The notes under the pieces: generated by a model | Told to the model about the DNA's origin: nothing | Seen by the model: the letters and a program-made list of their open reading frames with translations, nothing else | Database searches by the model: none | Position numbers and translations under genes: made by a program | Shown: one piece after another, positions 1-9,196 of the stretch | Position numbering within the stretch: position 1 is the first letter of the stretch | Layout of the letters: each line of letters begins with the position of its first letter | DNA from: an uncultured Vampirovibrio sp. | GTDB lineage: Bacteria > Cyanobacteriota > Vampirovibrionia > Gastranaerophilales > Gastranaerophilaceae | Direction of reading: 5' to 3' | DNA length: 64,000 nt | Assembly (NCBI GenBank): GCA_910579975.1 | Contig: CAJTWU010000005.1 | Location: 9,624-73,623 of the forward strand

Positions 1-710
1 TTAACTATTGATTCAGTTTCTGCACCTCTGAAATTTTTATGTTCATATACAGATATTAATTCTTTATTTTTATTGAATTCATAATCCCGGCCAAAATGTT
101 CACCTTTTGTGCTTTCATAAACACTATAATGTCCGTTTTCAAAGTTGTATTCAATTTCTTGTTTTAAACCACGTTCATTGGTGATACTTTTACTAGCATA
201 TGAAGGTTTCCCGTCTTTATAAGTAGTTTGTCTGAAACCATTACCTGTTGCAGGATCATATTCATTTACGCTCATATTAGTATATTTGCCGTCTTCGATT
301 TCATTTCTTTGTTCTTTAATAACATTTCCTGTTTTTTTATCAATTGTAGTGATTGAGTCAATCATGTTATCAAATTCTGTTGAGGCATGATAAATAACGG
401 TAGTGTTACCAACTCTATTTACAATTGAATTTAATTTGCCATTTGAACCGTAAATTTTCTCACCTTCAATTGAGCCAATTGCATCAGGTTGGATAACTGT
501 AGGCAAAATTGGTTCAACATCTAAAACACTTTTATCAAATGTCATAACATTTGGTTTATTATAGTTCGCTAAAGCTTCTGCTCCCTTAAAACTTACGATG
601 TTATCAGGTACTGTAACAGTTTCAGTTTCGCTTTGTGTTTCTTTAGCTTTAAACGCCGGTTTAAACTGAATGTTTTGTATTCCTTGCGCGAAATTAATTT
701 TGTTAATCAT
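1..710 (-). CDS. Unknown protein with N-terminal F-K signature (3' end outside window)
   Basis: The reading frame opens at an ATG (710-708) behind a GGAG Shine-Dalgarno and stays open to the left edge, so at least 236 residues are encoded and the C-terminus is missing. I do not recognise a family. The protein starts without a signal peptide, carries the short motifs NIQFKP (residues 13-18) and IVSFKG (38-43), then becomes a series of degenerate beta-rich segments of about 20-25 residues with Y/N/G/K-rich turns (for example EYDPATGNGF, YKDGKPSYAS, YNFENGHYSV), resembling toxin_YD- or MORN-like antigen repeats. It is divergent from pheT. The F-K signature is shared with several unrelated proteins in this window. 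Function unknown. Confidence 0.7.
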   Translation of the reverse strand, partial: MINKINFAQGIQNIQFKPAFKAKETQSETETVTVPDNIVSFKGAEALANYNKPNVMTFDKSVLDVEPILPTVIQPDAIGSIEGEKIYGSNGKLNSIVNRVGNTTVIYHASTEFDNMIDSITTIDKKTGNVIKEQRNEIEDGKYTNMSVNEYDPATGNGFRQTTYKDGKPSYASKSITNERGLKQEIEYNFENGHYSVYESTKGEHFGRDYEFNKNKELISVYEHKNFRGAETESIV

Positions 711-779
711 TGAGATACTCCATACATTTACTACACTTTTATTTTCTATTAAAACTCGAAAATGTAAAAAATTGCGTAA

Positions 780-813
780 TTGTTACACATTGTTAAATTT
801 TTTATATTATAAT
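780..813 (+). promoter_or_regulatory. Candidate sigma-70 promoter of pheT
   Basis: TTGTTA (780-785) is followed by a 17-base spacer and TATATT (803-808). An overlapping TATAAT lies at 808-813. A short leader then reaches the Shine-Dalgarno at about 830-837. Hexamer matches only. Confidence 0.4.
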
Positions 814-841
814 GGGGATAATAAAGAGTGAGGTAGGAAAA

Positions 842-3316
842 ATGCAAGTTTCATTAAACTGGTTAAATGAATTAGTTGATATTAAGGATATTGATGTAAA
901 TCAAATCGCTCATGAACTTACTATGAGCGGATTAGAAGTTGAAGAAGTTGAAGAAGTAAAATCAAAATTTACTAATATAATTACAGCGAGAATTGAAAAG
1001 ATTGATAATCATCCAAATTCAGATAGATTACATTTGGTTACGGTTAACACAGGCTCTGCTCTGAAAACAGTTGTTTGCGGCGGGCAAAATATTGCTGTTG
1101 GTCAAGTTATTCCTTATGCTTCTGTTGGAAGTAAGGTTCTTGATAGAAAAACAGGTGAGATGTTTGAACTTACTCCGGCAACTATTCGCGGGGTTGAGTC
1201 TCAAGGTATGCTTTGTTCTGATGATGAGCTTGGTGTTGCTGATAGAAACTATCAGGAAGAAGATGGGATTTTAATTCTAAACAGATTATTCCCTAATGTT
1301 GGTTTAGGTTTGAATGTTGAAGATGTTTTAGGGTTTGAAAAAGATTTTATTATTCATACTGCTCCGACTGCAAACCGAGGAGACCAAATGTCTGTAATTG
1401 GTATTGCAAGAGAATTATCAGCTTTATTTAATCGTCCGATGAAGTTTGAATATGCAAAAGCTGTTGATAAAAAAGCAGATTTTGAAGTTGAGATAAAAGA
1501 TACAGATGTATGTAAATACTATTCAATCGGCGTGTTGAAAAATATTACAATCAAGCCTTCTCCGGACTGGATGCAAAAAAGACTTGCTGCTTCAGGAGTA
1601 CGAGCTATTAACAATGTAGTTGATATTACTAATTATGTAATGCTTGAATATGGAACTCCTCTTCATGCATTTGATTATGATAAATTAAACGGATATCTTT
1701 GTGTTAGACGTGCTCAAGAAGGTGAAACTCTTGTAACCTTAGATGAAGTGGAAAGAAAACTAACAAATGATACAGTATTGATTGCTTCAAAAGAACATCC
1801 TGTATGTTTAGGCGGAGTATTTGGCGGTGCTAATTCTGAAATTGATGATAATACTAAGAATTTAGCACTTGAAGCAGCATATTTTACAGCTTCTGCTAAC
1901 AGAAAAAGCTCAAGAAGTGTTGGTTATAAATCCGATGCTTGTTCAAGATTTGAACGCGGTATTGATATTGAAGCTGTTAAACCGGCATTATTTAGAGCTG
2001 TTGAGCTTCTTGAAAAATATGCGGAGGCAGAGTTTGTTGGTTCAGTTGAAACAGGTATTAATAAATTAGAACCAATTGAAATTACTCTAAGATATGCACA
2101 GATAAAACGAATTTTGGGATGTGAAATCGAAACTGAAAAATGTCTTTCTATTTTGGAAAACTTAGGGTTTGAAATTCTTGGTAAAAATGAAGCGGCTTGT
2201 AAGGTTTTGGTTCCTTCGTTTAGGGCTGGTGATGTTACAAGAGAAATTGATTTGATTGAAGAGATTTCAAGAATAAACGGTTATGATAAAATTACACCGA
2301 CTTTGCCTAACAAATCTAACACAGCAGAAGTTTCACAGGCAGAAAGAGTTATTAATAAAGTTCATAACTTAATGCTTGGTGCCGGTTTGAATGAATTGCA
2401 AACATCTTCTCTAATTGGTGAAGGTTTGTTGAAACAGTTTAATATGACTTATGATACTGAAAATGTTGTAAGAGTTGAATGTGCTGCAAGTGAAGAATTT
2501 TCAATGCTAAGACAAACACTTATTGCAAGCTTGTTAAACTGTTTGAAATACAATTATGACAATGGTCAAAGAGATTTCTGGGGTTATGAAATCGGTAGAA
2601 CATATATAAGAGTTGCTGTAGGTGATGAGAAAAAATCCGGAGTAAAAGAAACTTTAACTCTTGGAGGTATTATTTCTGGTAATATTCAAAATTCATTATG
2701 GCAAAATACCGGTGAAGTTGACTTCTATACAGTGAAAGGTATTGTAGATAAAGTCCTTGAAGAGTTTGGTGTTACAAGAAGAATTAAGTTCCAATTGTTA
2801 GCAGACTCTCCTCTTGCAGACTCGCATAAATCACTTCATCCATACAAAACAGCTGTTTTAACTATGCTTGGTAAAAAACCGGAAGTTATTGGTTATTATG
2901 GCGAAATTCATCCTGAACTTAAAGATAAGATGAAGCTTAATCAAAATGCATATTTATTTAAGCTTGATTTAGATATGCTTATTAGTGCAGTTAATGAAAA
3001 TACAGTTCGTTACAAAAAATTGCCTCAGTTTCCTGAAGTACAAAGAGATTTGGCGATTATTGTTCCAAAAACAACTTCTTGGGATGAATTGAAAAATGTT
3101 ATTAAAAAAGGTGTTGATAATAAAATTTTTACAGGCTGTGAGGTTTTTGATGTTTACGAAGGTGAACATGTTGCTGAAGGATTTAAGTCTATAGCATTTA
3201 GAATAAGCATGCAAGATGCTAACGCAACATTGACCGATGAAACAATTGAAGCACAAATTGCAAATGTTAGGGCGGTATTGAAAAAGTCATTGCCTGATAT
3301 TTCATTCAGAGAATAG
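842..3316 (+). CDS. pheT: Phenylalanine--tRNA ligase beta subunit
   Basis: Charges tRNA-Phe as the beta half of the cytoplasmic alpha2beta2 enzyme. The order of domains is typical: EMAP-type tRNA-binding fold (about residues 40-150, motif NHPNSDRLHLV), B3/B4 editing region (SGVRAINNVVDITNY, GTPLHAFD), B5 domain (around 410-470), catalytic-like core, and a C-terminal FDX-ACB anticodon-binding domain (PQFPEVQRDLAI). The length of 824 residues fits the family. I chose the ATG at 842 because AGGTAGG lies just upstream and MQVSLNWLNELV is the usual N-terminus; an in-frame ATG at 812 would add ten atypical residues. pheS, often adjacent in other bacteria, is not next to it here. Confidence 0.97.
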   Translation: MQVSLNWLNELVDIKDIDVNQIAHELTMSGLEVEEVEEVKSKFTNIITARIEKIDNHPNSDRLHLVTVNTGSALKTVVCGGQNIAVGQVIPYASVGSKVLDRKTGEMFELTPATIRGVESQGMLCSDDELGVADRNYQEEDGILILNRLFPNVGLGLNVEDVLGFEKDFIIHTAPTANRGDQMSVIGIARELSALFNRPMKFEYAKAVDKKADFEVEIKDTDVCKYYSIGVLKNITIKPSPDWMQKRLAASGVRAINNVVDITNYVMLEYGTPLHAFDYDKLNGYLCVRRAQEGETLVTLDEVERKLTNDTVLIASKEHPVCLGGVFGGANSEIDDNTKNLALEAAYFTASANRKSSRSVGYKSDACSRFERGIDIEAVKPALFRAVELLEKYAEAEFVGSVETGINKLEPIEITLRYAQIKRILGCEIETEKCLSILENLGFEILGKNEAACKVLVPSFRAGDVTREIDLIEEISRINGYDKITPTLPNKSNTAEVSQAERVINKVHNLMLGAGLNELQTSSLIGEGLLKQFNMTYDTENVVRVECAASEEFSMLRQTLIASLLNCLKYNYDNGQRDFWGYEIGRTYIRVAVGDEKKSGVKETLTLGGIISGNIQNSLWQNTGEVDFYTVKGIVDKVLEEFGVTRRIKFQLLADSPLADSHKSLHPYKTAVLTMLGKKPEVIGYYGEIHPELKDKMKLNQNAYLFKLDLDMLISAVNENTVRYKKLPQFPEVQRDLAIIVPKTTSWDELKNVIKKGVDNKIFTGCEVFDVYEGEHVAEGFKSIAFRISMQDANATLTDETIEAQIANVRAVLKKSLPDISFRE

Positions 3317-3322
3317 ATTCCC

Positions 3323-3354
3323 AAAAAAAGGCACCTTACAAGGTGCCTTTTTTT
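3323..3354 (+). terminator. Rho-independent terminator of pheT
   Basis: The stem GGCACCTT/AAGGTGCC (3330-3337 with 3340-3347) is flanked by A7 and T7, so it can act after pheT and possibly in both directions. Confidence 0.85.
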
Positions 3355-3357
3355 GCA

Positions 3358-3384
3358 ATAAAAAGCCAGAACGTTTGTTCTGGC
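3358..3384 (-). terminator. Rho-independent terminator of the GH13 gene
   Basis: A perfect 8-bp stem GCCAGAAC/GTTCTGGC (3365-3372 with 3377-3384) with a 4-base loop is followed on the minus strand by a T-rich tail. It lies downstream of the convergent gene at 3448-5709. Confidence 0.75.
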
Positions 3385-3447
3385 GTATCCCATTATTACT
3401 TAATCGTAGTTTACTTAATCGTAAATTTATACTCCTAACGTAAAAAG

Positions 3448-5709
3448 TTATTTAATTACTGTGAAGAACTTGAATTCAGCCGGCATAATCTTACCGAATG
3501 ATAAAGAATTTGTTGCAGCAACAAACTTTTCTTCTAAATAATCTGTTCCATCAAACCTAAATTCTGAAACAATTGAATAATCACAAGAAAGTTCAATTGT
3601 CTTATCAAAAACTTCGTGGCCTTCTTTTGTAACATTATTTCCATCTTCACAGAATTTTTCACTTGGAGAGTTATAATTTGCAATAACTAAAATAGAGTTT
3701 TTAATACCCTCTTTTTGTATCATCCAAGCTACAAATCCATCATCATCCTGTCTGATAATGTGTGCTTCACCATCTGTAATCAAAGATGAATTTTTAGCAA
3801 ATCTATCAATAGCATCAAATTTTGAGAAGAAATCATAGTCTTTTTCTCTTTTCATTGAGATTTCAGAACCAATAGCTGCTTCAATGCCCCCATTGGTAAA
3901 TGATTCATCTCCGTCTACATACATAACCGGTCTTTGAGCAAGTTTGCCGCCCGGTAAGAACTTGTATTTAAACCATTTGAATAATGCACCTTCTCTTCCT
4001 AATTGTGCCGGATATCTATCAATTGCTTCAAATTCACCATCTTGATTGTTGTATGTTTTCAATATTGATAGCGGGGTTGATTTTTTAGAAGTTGAATTAT
4101 AATTTGCCAATGTCAAATTATCTTCTGCAATTGCTTCTGGAGTTTTATAGCTTTGAGAAACAATGTCATTACCCCAAAGAATATCAAAATTCATATCTTG
4201 GTGGTATTCTTTGTAGAAATTATCCCATAGCATATATTCTGCTAAAGTTGCGAAATATGGAATTTTTTCTTTCATTGCAGAGTTTAGCATACTTAGCACC
4301 TTCCTTGGTGCTCTGTAGCTAATTGGTGTGCCATTGTTTTCAGAAACTTCATCTACAATGTGGTCAATGTGGTCTACTCTGAAACCATCAAAATTATAAT
4401 CTTCTTGAAGATTTTTCATATAATCAATAAAGAATTTTACTACATCATTATTGAATTTGCCGTTTTCAAGGCATACAAAATAGTATGGAGTTTGGCAATC
4501 TAAATTGGCAAAATGAGTTACATCTTCACCATCAAATTTATAGTGTTTAAATGTTGGATAACTTGCTCCATCACTCATTCTATCAAATACGGGAACACCG
4601 GCTGAACACCAAGCACCGCCCGGAGCAGGCCACATTCCTTCAGAAATTAATGCTCCAATAATCTCGCCCTGGTTCAAGATTTCATTTTCAGACATCTTTT
4701 TACCGCGAGTATTATTAGCGACTTTATTGATAATGTTTTTTGCTTTTTTATGAAGCTTATCTTGGATACTCTTTTCTAACATAGAGTTTGAAAGGAATAT
4801 TTTTGTATCTTTTATTAAAGTATCAATTTCATTAAAAATATTTTGATAATGTTCTGTTAAATCACCATAGCTTTCGCCCTTTAATGATTTTTTGTAAATG
4901 CCGCTAACAATTGCTAAATCATCTTGTGAATACTTGTCTTTTAAAGAGTCTGCGGTCGAGTCGACATTTTTAGATAACTCTGTAATTAAAGCATTGATGT
5001 CAAACCATCTTGCACAATCCGGAGTAGTTAGAACAATTTTTGAAAATCTTCCTGTTTGTGGAAGTATATCATAGATTACAGGATGTCCGGCAAGCTGGGT
5101 TAGTTGAATAAAAGTTTTAACTTGCTCATCAGCATTCAAACCGGTTTTTTCAAAGAGTACTTTGTCTTCTAAGTTAGGGCTTACACAACTTGCTGTAGGA
5201 AGATATGCACATCCAAACTCACGCGGGTGAAATGGAATTAAATACATTGTTGTTCCAAAAATATTGTTGGATTTATTTCCTGTAGGAAGAATAAGAAGTT
5301 CTCTTAACCAATCCATAAATGTGCCATTTTTGCTGTCTATATTACCGTTTCCAAGAGCAGCAAGATTGATTAATTTAATATTATGTCCTTCCTTTTGAAA
5401 CCAGTTAGAGTTTTTTACATTATTTCTTGCAAGAGTACTCGCTTTATCAAATTCAAACTTTCCATCTTTGAAAACACCTTCTACTTCCCATTTTGATTCA
5501 AGAGCAAAAAGAACCTCTGCATTGGATAGTTCTTCTAATGCTTTGATTTGTGGATAAGGAAGGTATCCAAATTTGCTCATAGTTGATTTTAAGAAATCTT
5601 TTCTTTCATCAGAGATTGAATCAAATGAATACATTTCTTTAAGTTTAGAGTAAAACTCATTTATGCTCTCACTAGCAGAAGTTTCCTTCTTGAACAGAAA
5701 ATCTAACAT
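3448..5709 (-). CDS. Cytoplasmic GH13 (alpha-amylase family) enzyme
   Basis: A 753-residue protein without a signal peptide. GH13 hallmarks are visible: a region-I-like strand (PVIYDILPQTGR, about 210-221), region II FDGFRVDHID with the candidate nucleophile D446 and preceding Arg, and region III TLAEYM with candidate acid/base E491. Insertions around residues 240-345 are predicted helical. It should act on alpha-glucosidic bonds in the cytoplasm, perhaps in glycogen or maltooligosaccharide turnover. I cannot place it in a GH13 subfamily, and the classical HD of region IV is not obvious. Start ATG has a strong AAGGAG. The gene stands alone, convergent with pheT. Confidence 0.8.
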   Translation of the reverse strand: MLDFLFKKETSASESINEFYSKLKEMYSFDSISDERKDFLKSTMSKFGYLPYPQIKALEELSNAEVLFALESKWEVEGVFKDGKFEFDKASTLARNNVKNSNWFQKEGHNIKLINLAALGNGNIDSKNGTFMDWLRELLILPTGNKSNNIFGTTMYLIPFHPREFGCAYLPTASCVSPNLEDKVLFEKTGLNADEQVKTFIQLTQLAGHPVIYDILPQTGRFSKIVLTTPDCARWFDINALITELSKNVDSTADSLKDKYSQDDLAIVSGIYKKSLKGESYGDLTEHYQNIFNEIDTLIKDTKIFLSNSMLEKSIQDKLHKKAKNIINKVANNTRGKKMSENEILNQGEIIGALISEGMWPAPGGAWCSAGVPVFDRMSDGASYPTFKHYKFDGEDVTHFANLDCQTPYYFVCLENGKFNNDVVKFFIDYMKNLQEDYNFDGFRVDHIDHIVDEVSENNGTPISYRAPRKVLSMLNSAMKEKIPYFATLAEYMLWDNFYKEYHQDMNFDILWGNDIVSQSYKTPEAIAEDNLTLANYNSTSKKSTPLSILKTYNNQDGEFEAIDRYPAQLGREGALFKWFKYKFLPGGKLAQRPVMYVDGDESFTNGGIEAAIGSEISMKREKDYDFFSKFDAIDRFAKNSSLITDGEAHIIRQDDDGFVAWMIQKEGIKNSILVIANYNSPSEKFCEDGNNVTKEGHEVFDKTIELSCDYSIVSEFRFDGTDYLEEKFVAATNSLSFGKIMPAEFKFFTVIK

Positions 5710-5816
5710 ATTTTCTCCTTGAATATTTGTGATTGTTGAATGTGATTTTTGTATATAAGGATAATATCATGCTCATATATTTTTTACAAACATTCAAGGA
5801 GAAATGTTAAGAAATG

Positions 5817-6431
5817 TTAATAACGATTGTATTTTGAAATATTGTCTTTTTTTGCAGTGTTGTAATCTGCTTTTTTATCATTGAGCTTTCCTGGATTACG
5901 AATATATGCTGCTGTTAAAGGATCACCGGGTTTGATGTTAAGAGTTGAAGCATCAATAATAAATCGAAATCTTCCGGGTTTTCTGCAATTACTACTATAT
6001 GTGCATCGCCCCTTTTTATTATTCATTAAATCAACAACGATGGTTCCATAGCCTCTATCCGGATCTTCTACAATCTCTACAATCCAATGATTTCCATCAA
6101 CGGTGTCAAATTGAATTCCTCTGGGTGAATTTGATAGACTACTTTCTACGGCATTAAGCTGATTATAAACAAGATGAGGATAATCATTTCCATCAGTTAA
6201 TACGCCGGCCCATCCCATGCCTTCATTAATTCCCTGATCCTCTTGCCAAACAGCTTTATTTTCTTTTATTTCGTTATTAATATCACCAATGATTTTATAT
6301 GTTTTTAAAACTGCAATCTTATCTTTATCCGGTATAAGATTATTTAATAATGGAGTGGAAATTGCAGCTACAACACCGACTATTCCTAATGCAATAATTA
6401 CTTCCATTAAAGTAAATCCGAATTTTTTCAT
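5817..6431 (-). CDS. Type IV pilin-like / pseudopilin protein
   Basis: A 204-residue prepilin. The N-terminus MKKFG|FTLMEVIIALGIV has the class III signal: short basic leader, Gly at -1, Phe at +1 and Glu at +5 of the mature protein, followed by a hydrophobic helix. A prepilin peptidase would cleave and methylate it. The body contains paired cysteines near residues 143 and 149 and a long N-terminal helix, as in GspH/PilA-like subunits. No pilus assembly genes are adjacent, so it may be a minor pilin or a type II secretion pseudopilin. A good Shine-Dalgarno (AGAGG) precedes the ATG. Confidence 0.85.
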   Translation of the reverse strand: MKKFGFTLMEVIIALGIVGVVAAISTPLLNNLIPDKDKIAVLKTYKIIGDINNEIKENKAVWQEDQGINEGMGWAGVLTDGNDYPHLVYNQLNAVESSLSNSPRGIQFDTVDGNHWIVEIVEDPDRGYGTIVVDLMNNKKGRCTYSSNCRKPGRFRFIIDASTLNIKPGDPLTAAYIRNPGKLNDKKADYNTAKKDNISKYNRY

Positions 6432-6513
6432 CTCAAAACCTCTTTTTATTAATTATGAAATTATATCATATAAGCTATTTTATGTAGTCATTTATATGAA
6501 TTATATTAAGTAC

Positions 6514-6541
6514 TTGATTTTTAAAATTTACGGAGCATAAT
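6514..6541 (+). promoter_or_regulatory. Candidate promoter of tRNA-fMet
   Basis: TTGATT (6514-6519) and CATAAT (6536-6541) are separated by 16 bases, about 40 bases before the mature tRNA. Confidence 0.4.
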
Positions 6542-6582
6542 AGAAGTGTCGAGGGAGTTTCCTTGATATGACAATTTAATAT

Positions 6583-6659
<77 letters not shown>

Positions 6660-6663
6660 TTTA

Positions 6664-6699
6664 AAAAGGATGGAATTAATTTTAATTCCATCCTTTTCT
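6664..6699 (+). terminator. Terminator after tRNA-fMet
   Basis: A 15-bp stem (6664-6678 with 6683-6697) in which GGATGGAATTA pairs with TAATTCCATCC, ending in a T-run. It separates the tRNA from the plsC pair. Confidence 0.85.
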
Positions 6700-6721
6700 T
6701 ATACAATACGGGGTAGTGTTT

Positions 6722-7381
6722 ATGTCTGATGAAATAAAAAAAACTTCTAAAAAAGCAGCTTCTTCAAGAGAGCAAAAGTTTTTTAATAAATGGAGACGTT
6801 TGTTTCAGTATTTGGTTACTCATGTCTTTTATATGATTAGATTTAAGCTTGTTTATAGGCTTGAGGTTCAAGGAAAAGAAAATATTCCTGAAACAAATGA
6901 GTTCATTGTAGCTGCAAACCATCTTTCAACTCTTGACCCGCCTCTTATGTGTGCTGTTATGAACAGACCTGTAGCTTATATGGCAAAAAAAGAATTGTTT
7001 GAAAATCCTTTTATGAGATGGTGGTTAAATTGGCTGGGTGCTTTTGCTGTAGATAGGGAGCATTTAGGTGTTTCGACTATTAAAACAGTTTTAACCATAA
7101 AAAAAACTGAGTGGGTTCTGGGTATTTTCCCTCAAGGAACTCGTCAAGAACCGGGTACTATAAGTAATATTACAAAAGGTTTTGCTTCTCTTGCAAAAAG
7201 CACTAAATGTGGAATTTTACCTATAGGTATTGTTGGTACACAAGTAGCAAAAAGAATTCCTTTTAGTGGAAAAATTATAGTAAAAATAGGAAAACTTATT
7301 CCATATACTGATAATGTTGATGATATGGTTAGGCTTTGGATTAACGAAATTCAAGATTTGACAGGATATAAGTACGAATAA
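6722..7381 (+). CDS. plsC: 1-acyl-sn-glycerol-3-phosphate acyltransferase (PlsC family), copy 1
   Basis: Transfers an acyl chain to lysophosphatidate at the inner membrane to make phosphatidate. It has the acyltransferase motif NHLSTLDPP (catalytic H67 and D72) and the glycerol-phosphate motif FPQGTR (136-141, a variant of FPEGTR). The basic N-terminus precedes a hydrophobic stretch near residues 28-45. I took ATG 6722 over an in-frame GTG at 6716 because the GGGGTAG Shine-Dalgarno is correctly spaced from the ATG. It is followed 31 bases on by a paralogue, so the two were probably duplicated in tandem and are co-transcribed. Confidence 0.92.
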   Translation: MSDEIKKTSKKAASSREQKFFNKWRRLFQYLVTHVFYMIRFKLVYRLEVQGKENIPETNEFIVAANHLSTLDPPLMCAVMNRPVAYMAKKELFENPFMRWWLNWLGAFAVDREHLGVSTIKTVLTIKKTEWVLGIFPQGTRQEPGTISNITKGFASLAKSTKCGILPIGIVGTQVAKRIPFSGKIIVKIGKLIPYTDNVDDMVRLWINEIQDLTGYKYE

Positions 7382-7412
7382 TATAAATAATTTTTAACTA
7401 TTGGATAAGAAT

Positions 7413-8066
7413 ATGGCAAAAAATTATAATAAGAGATGTGAAAAAGATTACGGTTTTTGGAGAAAGTTATATTACAAGATTTTTATTTATTTTGTAGTAA
7501 TCCCTACTGCGAAACTTATGTATAATTTAAAGGTTGAAGGAAAAGAGAATATTCCTAAAAAATCTAATGTTATTTATGCTGGAAATCATGTTTCTTACCT
7601 TGATCCACCTTTAATTGCGGTATCAGTAAATGCATATATAGCTTTTATGGCGAAACAAGAATTGTTCAATGATGATAATAAACTTTTACGTTTCCTTGTG
7701 CATACATTGGGTGCTTTTGCTGTAAATAGAGAAAAACCAGAACTTGCTACATTTAAAACTGTAAAAGCAGTTTTTAATACTCCTTGGTCTCTTGGAATTT
7801 TTCCTCAAGGAAGAATAGTTAAAGAACCCGTTATTGAAAATGTTACAAAGGGTTTTACATTGTTTGCTAAAAAATTTAATGCAGATGTTATTCCTGTAGC
7901 GGTGTGTGGATTTGACGGCTATGCTAAAAAAATAGGCGAAAAACACATTACTGTTAAAATTGGTAAACCGATTTCTTATACTTTAAGTGAAGATGAAATG
8001 CTTTTAGAATGGGCAAGACAGATTTCAGAAATGACGGGCTTTGAAAATAAAGTAACAATTTCTTAA
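7413..8066 (+). CDS. PlsC-family acyltransferase, copy 2
   Basis: A paralogue of the preceding gene with NHVSYLDPP (H59, D64) and FPQGR (130-134). The two share the pattern VEGKENIP, YLDPP/LDPP, FMAKxELF and LGAFAVxRE, which supports tandem duplication. It probably acylates a lysophospholipid or glycerol-phosphate acceptor; the exact acyl donor and position are not visible. ATG 7413 is preferred because GGATAAGA sits just upstream; a TTG at 7401 would add four residues. It is the last gene before the RelA/SpoT-like gene. Confidence 0.88.
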   Translation: MAKNYNKRCEKDYGFWRKLYYKIFIYFVVIPTAKLMYNLKVEGKENIPKKSNVIYAGNHVSYLDPPLIAVSVNAYIAFMAKQELFNDDNKLLRFLVHTLGAFAVNREKPELATFKTVKAVFNTPWSLGIFPQGRIVKEPVIENVTKGFTLFAKKFNADVIPVAVCGFDGYAKKIGEKHITVKIGKPISYTLSEDEMLLEWARQISEMTGFENKVTIS

Positions 8067-8110
8067 CAAAATAACAAAAAATAATATTTACATTATTTAG
8101 AATTGGTATT

Positions 8111-9196
8111 ATGAATATTTTAGCATTAAATCCTTTTAAATTATCAAATAATTCAAATAATAATACGTTTGTATCGCGCAATTCAAATCCAAGATTTGGT
8201 TTGACAATGGCAAAGCCATTGTCAAAGGATACCGTATCCTTTGGTTGTAATAGAGCTCCTTCTAAAAAAGTAAAAGAAGAAGCTGCATTTATTATTTCAG
8301 AAGCTTTAGCAAAGAAAATTCGTGCAAGAAAAGAAGAACCGCATAATAGAAAGAAGCAGCTTCTTAATGAATATTTTGGAGACTTAATAGAGCAAGGTGT
8401 TATTTCTTTTAGTAATAGGTTAAAAGGCAATCGTTCTATACGCGAAAAAGCTACTACAAACGGATGGGGAACACTAGGTCTTATTCTGGAACATATGGGA
8501 GATATCTCCGGTTTTTGTTTTATTTTAAATGATTCTAAGGCATTTTCTGAAGTTAACAAACGATTATTGCGATTACTTCAATCAAGAGAATTAGAAGTTG
8601 TAGAAGGTGAGTATCACAGACTTGCACCAAAATACAAAAAAAATCAAATTGTAGAATCTTTTGATTCTATTAAACCTAATGAGTTGCAAAAACTCAAAGA
8701 AGGCGTAAATAGAATACAAAATCCTACCAGACAAATTTTTTATGATGTTGATAGCCGTTCAGGTTATTCAGGTTTACATTTGACATTGAGAAGCAAAGAT
8801 GGAGAAAAATCCGAGCTTCAAATTATGGTTATGCCTATAAGTAAAGTAAAAAAAGCTGAAAATACAACTTATAAAATTAAAAATGGTAAAAGCATTGAGC
8901 AAAAGTATGCACCTATTGTAGAAACTTATCTTGCAGAATTTAAGCCGTTGAAAAAAACAGCCTCTGAAGCAGAAAAGAAAGCTCACGAACAATTGCTGGC
9001 TGCAATGACAAAATATACTCAGGAAGCTTATGCTTTGGCAGCTCAAAATCCATATAATCCTAATTTCGAAATCTTAAAAGTAGAAAATGCGACAACTCTA
9101 ACTAAAAAAGAAAAAGAAATCCTTGGTAAATACAGCTTTGATAAAATTGCAATCTTAATGGAAGCCTGTGAAAGAATGGAAGGAAAAGCTAATTAG
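8111..9196 (+). CDS. Diverged RelA/SpoT-synthetase-like protein with N-terminal F-G signature
   Basis: A 361-residue protein of no named family that I recognise at first sight. Residues 100-240 line up with the (p)ppGpp synthetase fold: NRLKGNRSIREK (the KxxxSIxxK segment), GDISGFCFIL (D131, equal to the Mg-binding Asp of YDLxAxR), SGYSGLHLTL (G218-H223, equal to GYQSLH) and SELQIMV (E235 and Q237, equal to EVQIRT). The Arg of QIR is replaced by Met, so activity is uncertain. The first 47 residues are Asn-rich and carry NPRFGL and DTVSFGCN, the recurrent signature of this window. A roughly 40-residue insertion (170-210) and a helical C-terminus are extra. It overlaps the convergent rel gene by 8 bases. 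The Shine-Dalgarno is weak, with TAGAAT 7 nt before the ATG. Confidence 0.6.
   Translation: MNILALNPFKLSNNSNNNTFVSRNSNPRFGLTMAKPLSKDTVSFGCNRAPSKKVKEEAAFIISEALAKKIRARKEEPHNRKKQLLNEYFGDLIEQGVISFSNRLKGNRSIREKATTNGWGTLGLILEHMGDISGFCFILNDSKAFSEVNKRLLRLLQSRELEVVEGEYHRLAPKYKKNQIVESFDSIKPNELQKLKEGVNRIQNPTRQIFYDVDSRSGYSGLHLTLRSKDGEKSELQIMVMPISKVKKAENTTYKIKNGKSIEQKYAPIVETYLAEFKPLKKTASEAEKKAHEQLLAAMTKYTQEAYALAAQNPYNPNFEILKVENATTLTKKEKEILGKYSFDKIAILMEACERMEGKAN

Noticed and set aside
2969..3393. Minus-strand open frames inside and after pheT
   Set aside because: They are antisense to a strongly conserved gene, have atypical composition and no ribosome binding site.
3399..3424. Direct repeat ACTTAATCGTA near the GH13 terminator
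   Set aside because: Two short copies, no other context; no function can be supported.
5801..5820. Tandem GAAATGTTAA repeat after the prepilin gene
   Set aside because: Only two copies of ten bases at a gene end; likely chance in AT-rich DNA.
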